Of a DNA stretch of 38,941 bases, positions 16,037-24,913 are shown in pieces. Made by a program: the position numbers and the translations under genes. The DNA is taken from assembly GCF_029916425.1 (NCBI RefSeq), contig NZ_JAHAVQ010000018.1, forward strand, positions 1-38,941. The letters run 5' to 3'. This DNA comes from Liquorilactobacillus sicerae. Its GTDB lineage: Bacteria; Bacillota; Bacilli; Lactobacillales; Lactobacillaceae. Below the pieces are notes generated by a model. It saw nothing but the letters and a program-made list of their open reading frames with translations. It was not told the origin of the DNA and did not search any database. Position 1 is the first letter of the stretch; each line of letters begins with the position of its first letter.

Positions 16037-16390
16037 CTAAACTAGACTTATTAAGGGATAACCTTCTGATAACATTAAACCAAAAGCGCCCAACGCAATC
16101 ACTACCACTAAAATCAATCCTCGACTAAGAAGCGAAAGCTGTTTAACACGTTTAAAAAGAATTTCACAAATACCGATCACTGCTAACGCCACTAACACCT
16201 TCAAAACAGCCAACACCGGCGATTTTGACCAAGCATAGCTAAACAACATCATTCCACTAATAATGGCGATTAAATAATCAACTCGAGCTGTCATTACAAC
16301 GGCTTTTATCGCTTTGTTTTTAACAACTGTGAGCAAAATTACGACCAGCAAGACCACCGCTGCTAACAAATGAAGCCATAACCAAAACAT
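16037..16390 (-). CDS. DUF1516 (YisL-like) small membrane protein
   Basis: A 117-residue protein made almost entirely of four hydrophobic helices. The start MFWLWLHLLAAVVLLVVILL, the internal RVDYLIAIISGMMLF and the ICEILFKRVKQ segment follow the pattern I know for the YisL/DUF1516 family, whose function is unknown. ATG start with GGAGG eight bases upstream. It lies alone between the cyd promoter and the hydrolase gene and has its own leader. Because it lies directly upstream of cydABCD on the same strand, read-through into cyd is possible, but 333 bases separate them. Confidence 0.7.
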   Translation of the reverse strand: MFWLWLHLLAAVVLLVVILLTVVKNKAIKAVVMTARVDYLIAIISGMMLFSYAWSKSPVLAVLKVLVALAVIGICEILFKRVKQLSLLSRGLILVVVIALGAFGLMLSEGYPLISLV

Positions 16391-16424
16391 AAACGTTCCT
16401 CCAATTAGGTAAGTTCAAATCCAT

Positions 16425-16471
16425 AAAAAAGTGTACCTTGTCTGCAAACACAATTCAAACAAAGTACACTT
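16425..16471 (-). terminator. terminator after DUF915-like hydrolase
   Basis: Minus-strand stem AAGTGTACTTTGT (complement of 16459-16471) with ACAAGGTACACTT (complement of 16429-16441) and a T run (complement of 16425-16430); 18 bases after the hydrolase stop. Confidence 0.85.
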
Positions 16472-16488
16472 ATGTTTTATTTTAAATT

Positions 16489-17325
16489 CTAAGAAGCTTT
16501 CCATAAAAACTGGTTAATCAAACGACTGACTTTAAGATTATGGTGTAAGCGACTGTGTTGGGCTGATGCTCCAGAAATTTTAATTTGCTGATAGCTTTTA
16601 GCACGATGTTGCAATAAATATTTTAGAGAACGAGCTGAAACTGTGCTAACACGTCCATCAGAGTTACTTCCATTATTCAAATTCCCATAGATATTCATCA
16701 CTCTCGTCTGGTCAAATGAATAACGATCGCGATGAGTTAAAAAGTAATGATAAAAAAAGCTAAGTCTCGTCGGTAAACCATTTTTTTGTAAACGATTATT
16801 TAAAAAACTATACCCATCAATATTAGATCCATCAAATGGACCTGCGATATCAACCTGATGCTTAAGTTTAAGTCCTGACAAACGTTTGTCTCCCAGTAAA
16901 TAATACATCAGATCTAAGTTTCCCATCGAGTGAGCTACAACGTTATATTTATGAAAATGATATTTTCGTTGCAAACGATGTAAAGCATCCGCTAACCAAT
17001 CTGCATCTTGATGATAATTTCGATCTCGATTATCAACAAAATCAACTTCAACAATTGGATTACGACTATTTCTTCGCCAGGTAGCCGAATGTTGCAACAA
17101 TACCTTTCCTGTTGGCAAAACATTAGCTCGAACTACTGAATCAGTGACCCCAGCTTGTTTCGCTTTTCGAACAAAAAAAAGTTCCGCTCGATAGCTGCTG
17201 CCATAACCATGCAAGAAAAATGTTGGGGTTTGTGTTCGATTGTTGCTTTGGCTCCCCTTTGTCCATCCCACCATGGTCACACCTAAAATAACCAAAACAA
17301 CCCATAAACCGTAATATTTTTTCAT
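16489..17325 (-). CDS. DUF915-type alpha/beta hydrolase, membrane-anchored or secreted
   Basis: About 278 residues with an N-terminal hydrophobic segment (MKKYYGLWVVLVILGVTMVG) acting as signal or anchor, so the enzyme domain lies outside the membrane. PTFFLHGYGSSYRAE carries the oxyanion HG motif; VVAHSMGNLDLMYYL contains the nucleophile elbow (H-S-M-G-N, Ser near residue 130); Asp and His of the triad are probably in the SDGRVSTVSA and SAQHSRLHHN segments. This pattern fits the DUF915 family of Lactobacillales cell-surface hydrolases of unknown substrate. I chose ATG 17325, eight bases after AGGGAG; a GTG at 17334 is too close to that site. Confidence 0.8.
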   Translation of the reverse strand: MKKYYGLWVVLVILGVTMVGWTKGSQSNNRTQTPTFFLHGYGSSYRAELFFVRKAKQAGVTDSVVRANVLPTGKVLLQHSATWRRNSRNPIVEVDFVDNRDRNYHQDADWLADALHRLQRKYHFHKYNVVAHSMGNLDLMYYLLGDKRLSGLKLKHQVDIAGPFDGSNIDGYSFLNNRLQKNGLPTRLSFFYHYFLTHRDRYSFDQTRVMNIYGNLNNGSNSDGRVSTVSARSLKYLLQHRAKSYQQIKISGASAQHSRLHHNLKVSRLINQFLWKAS

Positions 17326-17502
17326 CCAGCCCACTCCCTTGAGCTTATTTTCGCCTAGAATACCATAATTTCTATAAGAATCAATCGCTGAAGGTTTAAA
17401 AAATCATTAAGGTTACTAAAGGTTTACTTAAAAATTTAAAGTTCCGTTAAAGACGCTAGTCATCAGCAGATGCTTGGTCGTAAAAATTTTTAAATCCTAA
17501 AA
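17326..17502. other. intergenic region
   Basis: Upstream region of the hydrolase gene. AT-rich, with promoter-like stretches but no hexamer pair I can place with confidence. Confidence 0.3.
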
Positions 17503-17560
17503 ATAAAAAAATACCGTTTCACTTGAGAACGTCTTTGTTCCTTCTTTGTGAAACAGTACA
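17503..17560 (-). terminator. terminator of trehalose PTS genes
   Basis: Minus-strand stem TACTGTTTCAC / GTGAAACGGTA (complements of 17548-17558 and 17512-17522) with a 25-base loop and a following T run (complement of 17503-17511), 20 bases after the EIIBC stop. Confidence 0.8.
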
Positions 17561-17579
17561 ATTTTAATAATTTTTTCAA

Positions 17580-19046
17580 CTAAGCTTTCGCTGGATTCTT
17601 TTTCTTTTCAACTTTTTGGCCCATAGCCATCTTGTCATTATAACCCCAGAACCAAGTTACCAAGAAACTGACTACGATTGCTGCCAAACTTGATAATAAG
17701 AAAGCATAGAAGCTGGTCAAATTAGTTGGATTCTTCGGATCAAAGAAAGATGAAAAGCCAATCAACGATCCAGTAAAACCAAACATATTGCCATGCATTA
17801 AACCCGTAATGAAACCACTGGCGGCTGAACCAATCAAACCAGAAACAAAGACACGTCGATAACGCAAGTTTACACCGTAAATCGCGGGTTCTGTTACCCC
17901 ACAAAAAGCTGAAATTGCTGCCGCAAAACCAAGTTCTTTCAATTCGCTTTTATGTGACTTGATTGCAACCGCTAGAACTGCAGCTCCTTGTGAAACCATA
18001 GTACCGGAAATGATCGCATTCAACGCACTTTCACCACTACCGGAAATTTGTTGAGCAACCAACGGAACAACACCCCAGTGCAAACCAAAAATTACTAAGA
18101 CCTGATAGAAACCACCAATTACTAAACCACCAAGTCAACCAGAAACGCTAACCAACCAATTAATAAAATCGGCAATTCCGTTCGCAGCTCCTTGAATAAC
18201 TGGACCGGTAATCACTAAAGTAATTGCACTGACAATCAAGATTGTCAATAATGGATTAAAAATCATCTGTAGATAACTTGGTAAAATCTTTTTAAACCAA
18301 TCACCAATTTTTTTAGCTAGCCAAGCTGCCAAGATCATTGGAAAAATTGAATAGGTATATTTCAAGAACTGGAAGTCAAAACCACCAATTGAGAACATCG
18401 TTTTAAAGGCTGTGCCCCAAGTAACAATCTGCGGATAAGTTAAAACACCTCCGATAACAGCTGCAACGATTGGATCCCCGCCTAAATAACGAGCAGCTGC
18501 AAAGCCCACCATGATCGGCAAGAAATAAAAGGCTGAGTCCGCCATAGCACTAACAGTAAGATAAACAGTACTCTTAGCGTTTAAAATTGCACCAAGCTGG
18601 GGAAGCGTTAATAATGCCAAAATACCTTTAATAATCCCAGAAGCCGCAATTACGCCAATTACAGGTGTCATTGACCCAGTGATCAAGCCAATCAATTGAT
18701 TGACGGCACGAACAAATCCATTACCAGCTTGTGTTTCAGTGCTAGCAGCTGTTTCATTAGCGACACCATCACTTAACTTGGCTGCAAATTCAGGTCCTAA
18801 TTCAGCAACAACGGCATCATAAACATTGGTTACTTCATTGCCGATAACAACTTGATATTGACCGGAAGCTTTGATAACATCGATCACGCCTTTCGTGTTT
18901 TTCAAAGCTTCATCATTGGCCTGTCCTTCATCTTTCAAATAAAAACGCAATCGGGTAATGCAGTGGATCAAGTTGTTGACGTTTTTTTCACCTCCAACAT
19001 CTTGAATAATTGTTTTGGCTAATTCTGAATAATCCTTTTTTGCCAT
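17580..19046 (-). pseudogene. treP: PTS trehalose-type EIIBC interrupted by an in-frame TGA
   Basis: A reading frame of 488 codons plus stop encodes a complete glucose/beta-glucoside-class EIIBC but has one internal stop, TGA at 18135-18137. EIIB, residues 1-90: NNLIHCITRLRFYL holds the phospho-Cys. EIIC follows from about residue 110: FVRAVNQLIGLITGSMTPVI, and after the stop LGGLVIGGFYQVLVIFGLHW and the essential GVTEPAIYGVNLRYRR (GITEP-type) motif. No frame change and no second stop occur, so the lesion is a single nonsense codon, possibly TGG to TGA. Upstream part alone: 303 residues without the GITEP motif. Trehalose specificity is inferred from TreR and phosphotrehalase next door. Genuine inactivation, sequencing error and UGA read-through all remain possible. 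Confidence 0.85.
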
Positions 19047-19052
19047 GTTTGA

Positions 19053-19547
19053 TCACTCCTTTTCATGAATGAGAGCTGCTACTGACTGGCCAACGCTGAC
19101 CTGCTGCTCAGCAATTGGTTGCAGTTCGATCGCTTGATCAGCTGAATTGGTAATTACTAAAATCACTGTCGTTTGCAGACCAGCTGCCTTAATTGCCTCT
19201 AGATCCATTGCCATTAACTGCTGACCAAGTTTGATTTTTTGACCTTTTTTAACATAAATTTCAAACGGTTTACCATTCAAACCAACTGTATCGATCCCCA
19301 AGTGCAGCAAAACATCCAAACCATCAGTCGTTTTGATTCCCAATGCATGTTTGGTCTCAGCAACCATAGAAATCTCACCAGCTACCGGAGCACTAATTTC
19401 CCCGGTGGCTGGTTCAATTCCCAAACCTTTCCCCATTGCTCCTCCGGAAAAAACCGCATCTTGGACCTTGCTCAGTGAAATCAACTCCCCATTGACTGGA
19501 GACATTAATTCTGTTGTTGGAACACTTTTTTTCTTGAAGCCAAACAA
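19053..19547 (-). CDS. PTS glucose-class EIIA (Crr-like)
   Basis: Soluble EIIA of about 164 residues. MFGFKKKSVPTTELMSPVNG begins the domain; the phospho-His is in GLDVLLHLGIDTVGLNGKPF and the second active-site His in AETKHALGIKT. It passes phosphate from HPr to the EIIB cysteine of the adjacent EIIBC. I chose TTG 19547, eight bases after AAGGAG; the GTG at 19556 overlaps the ribosome site, and the chosen start gives the usual MFGF N-terminus. It precedes EIIBC by six bases, so both belong to one transcript from the TreR-controlled divergent promoter. Since EIIBC is broken, this EIIA may still serve other glucose-class permeases. Confidence 0.92.
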   Translation of the reverse strand: MFGFKKKSVPTTELMSPVNGELISLSKVQDAVFSGGAMGKGLGIEPATGEISAPVAGEISMVAETKHALGIKTTDGLDVLLHLGIDTVGLNGKPFEIYVKKGQKIKLGQQLMAMDLEAIKAAGLQTTVILVITNSADQAIELQPIAEQQVSVGQSVAALIHEKE

Positions 19548-19560
19548 ACTAATCACTCCT

Positions 19561-19574
19561 TTTAAGCGTTTTCA
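19561..19574 (-). promoter_or_regulatory. cre site, trehalose PTS
   Basis: TGAAAACGCTTAAA on the minus strand matches the CcpA cre consensus (TGWAANCGNTNWCA) except at position 13. It lies between the promoter and the EIIA gene, a position that suits carbon catabolite repression. Confidence 0.55.
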
Positions 19575-19586
19575 AATTTCGCTATT

Positions 19587-19615
19587 ATCTTACAACTTGT
19601 CTATACATCTGTCAA
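19587..19615 (-). promoter_or_regulatory. promoter and TreR operator, EIIA-EIIBC
   Basis: Minus-strand -35 TTGACA (19610-19615), 17 bases, -10 TAAGAT (19587-19592). Within the spacer lies ATGTATAGACAA (19597-19608), a close copy of the second operator at 19664-19675 and of the TTGTATATACAA operator known for TreR of Bacillus. Confidence 0.7.
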
Positions 19616-19659
19616 ACTATTTGAAAAATACTTTTAAAATACAATGTTGCTCCATGCAC

Positions 19660-19687
19660 TTGTTTGTCTATACAATAATGCTATAAT
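19660..19687 (+). promoter_or_regulatory. promoter and TreR operator, treR-treC
   Basis: -35 TTGTTT (19660-19665), 16 bases, -10 TATAAT (19682-19687). The palindrome-like TTGTCTATACAA (19664-19675) covers the -35/-10 spacer, so TreR binding would block both divergent promoters. AGAAAACGATTTCC at 19696-19709 is a second cre-like sequence with two mismatches. Confidence 0.7.
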
Positions 19688-19723
19688 AGTTTTTAGAAAA
19701 CGATTTCCAAGGAAGTGAGCTAT

Positions 19724-20476
19724 ATGCAACCAGCCAATAAACAAAATATGATTGCTCAAGATATTGCTTCAAAAATCCATCATGAGATCTATGCACCGAA
19801 AACTTTTTTACCGAGCGAACACCAGCTTTGTGAATTATATGGAACTTCGCGTGAAACGATTCGCAAAGCCTTAGATCAGCTAACAGAATTAGGACTAATT
19901 CAAAAAATCAAGGGCCGTGGTTCTTTAGTCTTAGACATTCAACGTTACACCTTCCCAATTTCCGGGATCACCAGCTTCAAAGAACTAAACGCCGCTTTGG
20001 GAATGCATGCTTGCACTAAGGTTTTACATTTAAAGAAAACAATCTTACCTCCTCAACTGATCACTGAAGAAACTGGCAAAAAGCAGGCGGCCTTTTTCGT
20101 CGAACGCTTACGGCTGATTGACCAGCAACCGGCTGTTTTAGATCGTGATTATTTATTGTCACCGCCAATCAGCGAGTTGCCTAAATCTGCTGCAGCTGAT
20201 TCAATCTATGCTTATTTAGAAGGAAAATTAGGCTTGCAGATTTCCTATGCCACCAAAGAGATTACCGTCGAAAAAGCTGACTCGATCGTTGCTAAAAAAC
20301 TAGCCTTGCCGGCTGATGGTCTCGTCGTCGTTGTTCGCAGCCACAGTTATTTAGAAGATACGACTTTATTTCAGATCACAGCGTCATTTCACCGGCCAGA
20401 TAAATTCAAATTCATAGACTTTGCTCGTCGCAAAAAGATCTTATTACATCCAACAACCGTGAAAAAGGAGATTTAA
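19724..20476 (+). CDS. treR: trehalose operon repressor TreR (GntR/HutC family)
   Basis: About 250 residues. N-terminal winged helix (residues 1-75) with the GntR signature FLPSEHQLCELYGTSRETIRKALDQL; C-terminal UTRA ligand domain (about 85-240), which in TreR binds trehalose-6-phosphate and releases the operator. I chose ATG 19724, nine bases after AAGGAA; a GTG at 19715 in the ribosome site is less likely. Followed after three bases by the phosphotrehalase gene, so repressor and enzyme share a transcript. Two TreR-like operators lie in its own upstream region and that of the divergent PTS genes. Confidence 0.9.
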   Translation: MQPANKQNMIAQDIASKIHHEIYAPKTFLPSEHQLCELYGTSRETIRKALDQLTELGLIQKIKGRGSLVLDIQRYTFPISGITSFKELNAALGMHACTKVLHLKKTILPPQLITEETGKKQAAFFVERLRLIDQQPAVLDRDYLLSPPISELPKSAAADSIYAYLEGKLGLQISYATKEITVEKADSIVAKKLALPADGLVVVVRSHSYLEDTTLFQITASFHRPDKFKFIDFARRKKILLHPTTVKKEI

Positions 20477-20479
20477 ATC

Positions 20480-22153
20480 ATGGAAAATTCGGCTAACCAG
20501 TTAAACTTGGGTCAAAAAATAATTTACCAAATTTATCCGCGTTCATTTTATGACAGTAATCAAGATGGAGTTGGCGACTTGCGCGGGATCATCCAAAAAA
20601 TTTCTTATCTTAAACAGCTGAAGATTGATATGATCTGGTTTAATCCTTTTTTTGTTTCACCGCAAAATGACAACGGCTATGATATTGCCGATTATTATCA
20701 AATTGATCCGCAATTTGGCACCATGGACGATTTTGAGGAACTGATCGCCAAGTTACATGAAAATCAAATCGATGTCATGCTTGATATGGTTTTCAATCAT
20801 TGTTCAACCAGTCATCCCTGGTTTCAAAAAGCATTAGCTGGCGATCGATACTACCAAAAGTTCTTCTATCTGCGGCCATCAAAAAAAGACGGCAGTTTGC
20901 CGACCAACTGGCAATCAAAATTTGGCGGTCCAGCTTGGGCTAAATTTGGCGATTCCGACTGGTATTATTTGCATCTCTATGATCCGACACAAGCCGACCT
21001 CGACTGGCATAACCCAGCTGTTCGTCAAGCTGCCGCTAAAATTGTTAATTTTTGGCGCCAAAAAGGGGTTAAAGGTTTTCGCTTCGATGTCTTCAATGTC
21101 ACTGGCAAAGACCAGCAGTTAGTTAATTCAACTGATCCGTTGCAGGAAAAGAAACTCTATACTGATACACCAGTTGTTCATCAATATCTAAAAGAACTCA
21201 ATCAAGCTAGTTTTGGCCAAGATTCCCAAATCATTACCGTGGGCGAAATGTCATCAACCACGATTAAAAACTCGATCAAATATACGCAGCCAAAAAATCA
21301 TGAATTGTCAATGATTTTTACTTTCCATCACTTAAAAGTCGATTATCGTAATGGCAACAAATGGGACAGCATGCCATTCAACTTTTTAAAGCTCAAACAG
21401 CTGCTGTTTGACTGGCAAGTAGCACTTGATCAACATCATGGTTGGAATGCACTTTTTTGGAACAATCATGATCAGCCACGGGCTTTAAGCCGCTTTGGCG
21501 ATCCACAAAACTATCGAATCAAGTCAGCTCAAGTTTTGGCCACGGCTATGCAACTGATGCGTGGGACCCCGTTCATTTATCAGGGTGAGGAAATCGGGAT
21601 GACTGATCCAGACTATCAAAAAATCAGCGATTACGAAGATGTTGAATCTTTGAATGCTTATCAGGAACTCTTAGCAGCTGGAAAAACACCAGCCGAAGCC
21701 CTGGCCGCTATCAAAAAAAAGTCACGGGACAACAGTCGAACACCAATGCAATGGAATGCTGATCAATATGCTGGTTTTTCAAAAGTCTCGCCTTGGTTAA
21801 AGCCGACTAATCAAAAGCAGATCAATGTGACAGCTGAATTGGCTACTGGACAAATTTTCAATTATTATCAACAGCTCTTTCAGCTAAGAAAAACTGAACC
21901 GTTGATTTATCAAGGACATATTCAGCCATTATGGGCAGACCATCCGCAAGTTATGGGTTATATGCGTTATTTAAACCAGCAGCAATTATTAGTGATTACC
22001 AATTTCTACGGCCAACTGACGCAAGTTACCCTGCCACAGCAATTACAGCAACAGGCTTGCCAAGTTTTATTGACTAATTACCGACGGCAGATAAGCCAGA
22101 CCTCCGCCAGATTAAAATTACAGTCTTATGAAGCTTTAGTACTTAAATTTTAA
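20480..22153 (+). CDS. treC: trehalose-6-phosphate hydrolase (GH13)
   Basis: Cytoplasmic alpha-phosphotrehalase, 557 residues, which splits trehalose-6-phosphate into glucose and glucose-6-phosphate. GH13 regions in order: KIIYQIYPRSFYDSNQDGVGDL with the Ca-binding loop, DVMLDMVFNHCS (region I), GFRFDVFNV (region II with the Asp nucleophile), ITVGEMSS (region III acid Glu) and FWNNHDQPRALSRFGD (region IV). The start and the RDNSRTPMQWNADQYAGFS segment are typical of GH13 phosphotrehalases and oligo-1,6-glucosidases. The TreR/PTS context decides for trehalose-6-phosphate. RBS GGAG before ATG. With EIIBC broken, its substrate supply is uncertain. Confidence 0.93.
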   Translation: MENSANQLNLGQKIIYQIYPRSFYDSNQDGVGDLRGIIQKISYLKQLKIDMIWFNPFFVSPQNDNGYDIADYYQIDPQFGTMDDFEELIAKLHENQIDVMLDMVFNHCSTSHPWFQKALAGDRYYQKFFYLRPSKKDGSLPTNWQSKFGGPAWAKFGDSDWYYLHLYDPTQADLDWHNPAVRQAAAKIVNFWRQKGVKGFRFDVFNVTGKDQQLVNSTDPLQEKKLYTDTPVVHQYLKELNQASFGQDSQIITVGEMSSTTIKNSIKYTQPKNHELSMIFTFHHLKVDYRNGNKWDSMPFNFLKLKQLLFDWQVALDQHHGWNALFWNNHDQPRALSRFGDPQNYRIKSAQVLATAMQLMRGTPFIYQGEEIGMTDPDYQKISDYEDVESLNAYQELLAAGKTPAEALAAIKKKSRDNSRTPMQWNADQYAGFSKVSPWLKPTNQKQINVTAELATGQIFNYYQQLFQLRKTEPLIYQGHIQPLWADHPQVMGYMRYLNQQQLLVITNFYGQLTQVTLPQQLQQQACQVLLTNYRRQISQTSARLKLQSYEALVLKF

Positions 22154-22242
22154 AATTTTCTAATCTTTTGGCTTTTTTTATTACCGATCTTTCATTATAA
22201 TGGGAATGTATTGTCGCTCAAGCAGAAAGGGGAAGATTTTTA

Positions 22243-23610
22243 ATGGCTTATCGTGCAATTAACCCATACAATGGGGAACTAATCAAAGAATTTTCAGCAG
22301 CAACTGATGCAGAAGTTGAACAAGCTTTAACAGCTGCAAGTGACTTTTACCACCAAGCTAAACAGCAGTCCTTTGAACAACGAGCTGAGCAACTCGCTGC
22401 TTTGACGGATGAATTTACTAAAAATATCGATTACTACGCTAAATTTTTGGTAACTAATATGGGAAAACTGCTCAATGATGCTCGCGGAGAAGTCAAAAAG
22501 ACGGTTAATTTTGCCCGTTTTTATGTGGAACATGGAGCAGCCGCTTTAGCTGATCAAGATTACACTGCCATGGCTGGCCGCAAAGCCCATCTTGAATTTA
22601 GCTCAATTGGCGCTATTGTTGCTGTCGAACCTTGGAATTTCCCGTATACTCAAGTTATGCGGGTCTTTGCACCAAACTTCATTCTTGGCAATCCGGTGAT
22701 CCTCAAACATGCCAGTATTGTGCCAGAATGCGCCCAAGCTTTTGAAGATGCCTGCCAAGCTGCAGGTTTGCCAACTGGGGCATTTAAAAATTTATTTGCT
22801 ACTTACGATCAGGTCAATCACATGATCAGTGATCCACGAGTTCAAGGTGTTGCTTTGACTGGTTCCGAAAAGGCTGGTGAGCGGATCGCTGCTGAAGCCG
22901 GGAAAAATCTGAAAAAGTCAACGATGGAATTGGGTGGCACTGATGTTTGTATTGTTTTGAATGATGCGGACCTTAAAAAAGCTGTTGTTGGGGCGGTTAA
23001 TGGTCGATTGCGCAACTCCGGTCAAGCTTGTACTTCAGCTAAACGTTATTTAGTTCAAAGTGGCATTTATGATGCATTTTTAACTGCCATCAAGAAAGAA
23101 TTCGCTAAATATCAACCAGGAGACCCTTTGGATGAAAAAACGACACTCGCTCCGTTATCTTCTAAGAGTGCCCAACAAAATTTGCAAGCACAAATCAAAG
23201 CTGTGTTAGCCGGTGGTGCTAAAGTTTTATGGGGTGATCCGACTCCAGTTGCCGGTCCAGGAGCATTTTTCATGCCTTTGATCATTACAGGCATGAACTA
23301 TGATAATCCAATGTACGATCATGAATTATTTGGACCAGTTGCGCAACTTTATAAAGTTGAAGATGAAGAACAGATCGTCGAGTTAGCAAATCATTCTAAT
23401 TATGGCTTGGGTGGCGCAATTTACTCTGAGGATTTAGATAAGGCTCGTCGGTTAGCCTCAAAAATTGAGACCGGACAAATTGCAGTTAATCAACCGCTGT
23501 CCTCTTTACCAGAATTGCCTTTTGGTGGAATTAAAAAATCTGGTTATGGCCGTGAGTTAAGTGATCTAGGAATCCGAGAATTCGCTAATATTAAAACCAT
23601 TTTAGGTTAA
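22243..23610 (+). CDS. gabD: NAD(P)-dependent succinate-semialdehyde dehydrogenase-like aldehyde dehydrogenase
   Basis: A 455-residue aldehyde dehydrogenase. EPWNFPYTQVMRVFAPNFILG forms the cofactor pocket, GVALTGSEKAGERIA binds the dinucleotide, TMELGGTDVCIVL contains the general-base Glu, and RNSGQACTSAKRYLV contains the nucleophilic Cys. PELPFGGIKKSGYGRELSDLG is the conserved C-terminal segment. It oxidises an aldehyde, by similarity succinate semialdehyde, to the acid; the substrate is not proven by sequence. ATG with AAAGGGGAAG upstream; a TATAAT at 22196-22201 is a plausible -10. Monocistronic, ended by a strong terminator. No GABA transaminase gene is next to it, so a catabolic GABA role is doubtful. 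Confidence 0.88.
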   Translation: MAYRAINPYNGELIKEFSAATDAEVEQALTAASDFYHQAKQQSFEQRAEQLAALTDEFTKNIDYYAKFLVTNMGKLLNDARGEVKKTVNFARFYVEHGAAALADQDYTAMAGRKAHLEFSSIGAIVAVEPWNFPYTQVMRVFAPNFILGNPVILKHASIVPECAQAFEDACQAAGLPTGAFKNLFATYDQVNHMISDPRVQGVALTGSEKAGERIAAEAGKNLKKSTMELGGTDVCIVLNDADLKKAVVGAVNGRLRNSGQACTSAKRYLVQSGIYDAFLTAIKKEFAKYQPGDPLDEKTTLAPLSSKSAQQNLQAQIKAVLAGGAKVLWGDPTPVAGPGAFFMPLIITGMNYDNPMYDHELFGPVAQLYKVEDEEQIVELANHSNYGLGGAIYSEDLDKARRLASKIETGQIAVNQPLSSLPELPFGGIKKSGYGRELSDLGIREFANIKTILG

Positions 23611-23635
23611 CAGTTGAGTAAAATTTGAATTTTTC

Positions 23636-23672
23636 AGCGTAAATCCTTGCTTTTGGGATTTACGCTTTTTTG
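23636..23672 (+). terminator. terminator after aldehyde dehydrogenase
   Basis: Perfect 11-base stem AGCGTAAATCC / GGATTTACGCT with a short loop and TTTTTT tail, 25 bases after the stop codon. Confidence 0.92.
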
Positions 23673-23782
23673 ATGGGTTTAGCCATGCCAGCTTTGTTTT
23701 CTGAGCTAATTACGATTAAAACTTAATTATAATTATAAATTTCCTATAAAAACATTATAAAATAAGTGTTTTTATCATTTGC

Positions 23783-23810
23783 TTGTAATCAAAATTAAAG
23801 CCTGTATACT
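23783..23810 (+). promoter_or_regulatory. promoter of AEC-type transporter gene
   Basis: TTGTAA (23783-23788), 16 bases, TATACT (23805-23810), about 40 bases before the start codon. Confidence 0.5.
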
Positions 23811-23851
23811 TTGGCCATATCTAGCTATTAAAAATGTGAGGCCTTTATTTG

Positions 23852-24757
23852 ATGCTTAAAACTTTAATTTTTGCACTATTACCAATAATTGTAACGCTGC
23901 TACTGGGCTATTTTGCCGCCAGCAAAGAATATTTTGATGATCATGACAGCCAAAAGTTTGTGCGCTTGGTCATGAACTTCATGCTCCCATTAAGTGTTTT
24001 TGCTGGGATTTGGCAGACACCTCGCAAAATTATCATCAGCGACCTGCCTCTGGCTGGGTGGCTGCTAATCAGCATACTCGGCTGTTATTGCCTCATGGTC
24101 TCAATTAATCTTCGCCATCATTCACTCCAGTCCGCTGCTTTATTGGCTATGTCAGTTGCCGACCCTTCAGTCCCGTTTGTTGGTTCAGCTATTTTGCCTT
24201 TGCTGTTCGGCAGCTCAACAAGTGCCATCACGATTGGGATCTGCACTTTGATCATTAATATTTTATTGTTGCCAATTGTTTTTAGTTCACTGAACCTTGA
24301 ACACTCTTTTAAAAAAAGGATTCTCGATACTTTTAAAAAGCCTTTAGTAATCAGTGCGTTGCTCGGTTTTATTCTAGCTTTGCTTGGCTGGAAAATGCCG
24401 ACTGAATTAGTAAATTCGTTTGAGTTATTAGGCAAGGGGGCTGGCGGTTTAGCCATTTTTGCGATTGGGATCGTTTTATACACCAGAAAAATTTTAATAA
24501 AACGGCTCGTTGTTTTGACAGTGCTGGAAAAAAACCTACTGTTCCCTTTAGTTATCTGGCTGATCATGCTGGCTCTAAAGCTGCCAACCGAATTGCAAAA
24601 AATCGTTGTTTTGACCCTCGCCATCCCAACTGCTACAATGCCGACTACTTTGGGTATTCAATATAATGTAGCGGAATCTGAATTAGCTTCGATCCAATTC
24701 TGGAGTACAGTTTTATCATTTGTAACCTTGTCATTGTTTCTGCTCATATTAAACTAA
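23852..24757 (+). CDS. AEC family transporter (auxin efflux carrier/malate permease type)
   Basis: Integral membrane protein, 301 residues, with about ten hydrophobic helices in two halves (1-145 and 160-301) separated by the basic loop HSFKKRILDTFKKP. The opening MLKTLIFALLPIIVTLLLGYFAA and the mid-helix FMLPLSVFAGIW, where the Pro breaks the helix as in BASS-fold carriers, fit the AEC family of bacterial organic-acid permeases (malate, malonate) and auxin carriers. The substrate is unknown. ATG 23852 follows GTGAGG at 10 bases; TTG at 23849 is an equally possible start. Monocistronic, with its own promoter and terminator. Confidence 0.82.
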   Translation: MLKTLIFALLPIIVTLLLGYFAASKEYFDDHDSQKFVRLVMNFMLPLSVFAGIWQTPRKIIISDLPLAGWLLISILGCYCLMVSINLRHHSLQSAALLAMSVADPSVPFVGSAILPLLFGSSTSAITIGICTLIINILLLPIVFSSLNLEHSFKKRILDTFKKPLVISALLGFILALLGWKMPTELVNSFELLGKGAGGLAIFAIGIVLYTRKILIKRLVVLTVLEKNLLFPLVIWLIMLALKLPTELQKIVVLTLAIPTATMPTTLGIQYNVAESELASIQFWSTVLSFVTLSLFLLILN

Positions 24758-24790
24758 AAACCATTTTTTACTATGATTAGTTTGCATACC

Positions 24791-24826
24791 AGCAGTCAGT
24801 TAAGCAGTCTTAACTGACTGCTTTTT
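24791..24826 (+). terminator. terminator after AEC transporter
   Basis: Perfect 14-base stem AGCAGTCAGTTAAG / CTTAACTGACTGCT with a four-base loop and TTTTT, just before the HrtR-like operator. Confidence 0.95.
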
Positions 24827-24828
24827 CC

Positions 24829-24891
24829 ATTTAATTGACACGGTGTCAATTAAATGCTATTTTAGAAGCAATCATTTTGACACCGTGTCAA
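24829..24891 (+). promoter_or_regulatory. hrtO: promoter and twin TetR operators of hrtRBA-like operon
   Basis: Two near-perfect palindromes share the core TTGACAC(G/C)GTGTCAA: operator 1 at 24829-24855 (27 bases, arms ATTTAATTGACAC, centre G) and operator 2 at 24877-24891 (centre C). The -35 TTGACA (24835-24840) is part of operator 1 and a -10 TATTTT (24858-24863) lies 17 bases on, so both operators cover the promoter and transcription start. The core closely resembles the operator I recall for Lactococcus lactis HrtR (ATGACACAGTGTCAT). Confidence 0.85.
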
Positions 24892-24913
24892 TTAAAAGGA
24901 GGAAAGCATAAAC

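Noticed and set aside
24118..24624. 168-codon minus-strand ORF
   Set aside because: Lies wholly opposite the AEC transporter gene, whose helices and start signals are clear.
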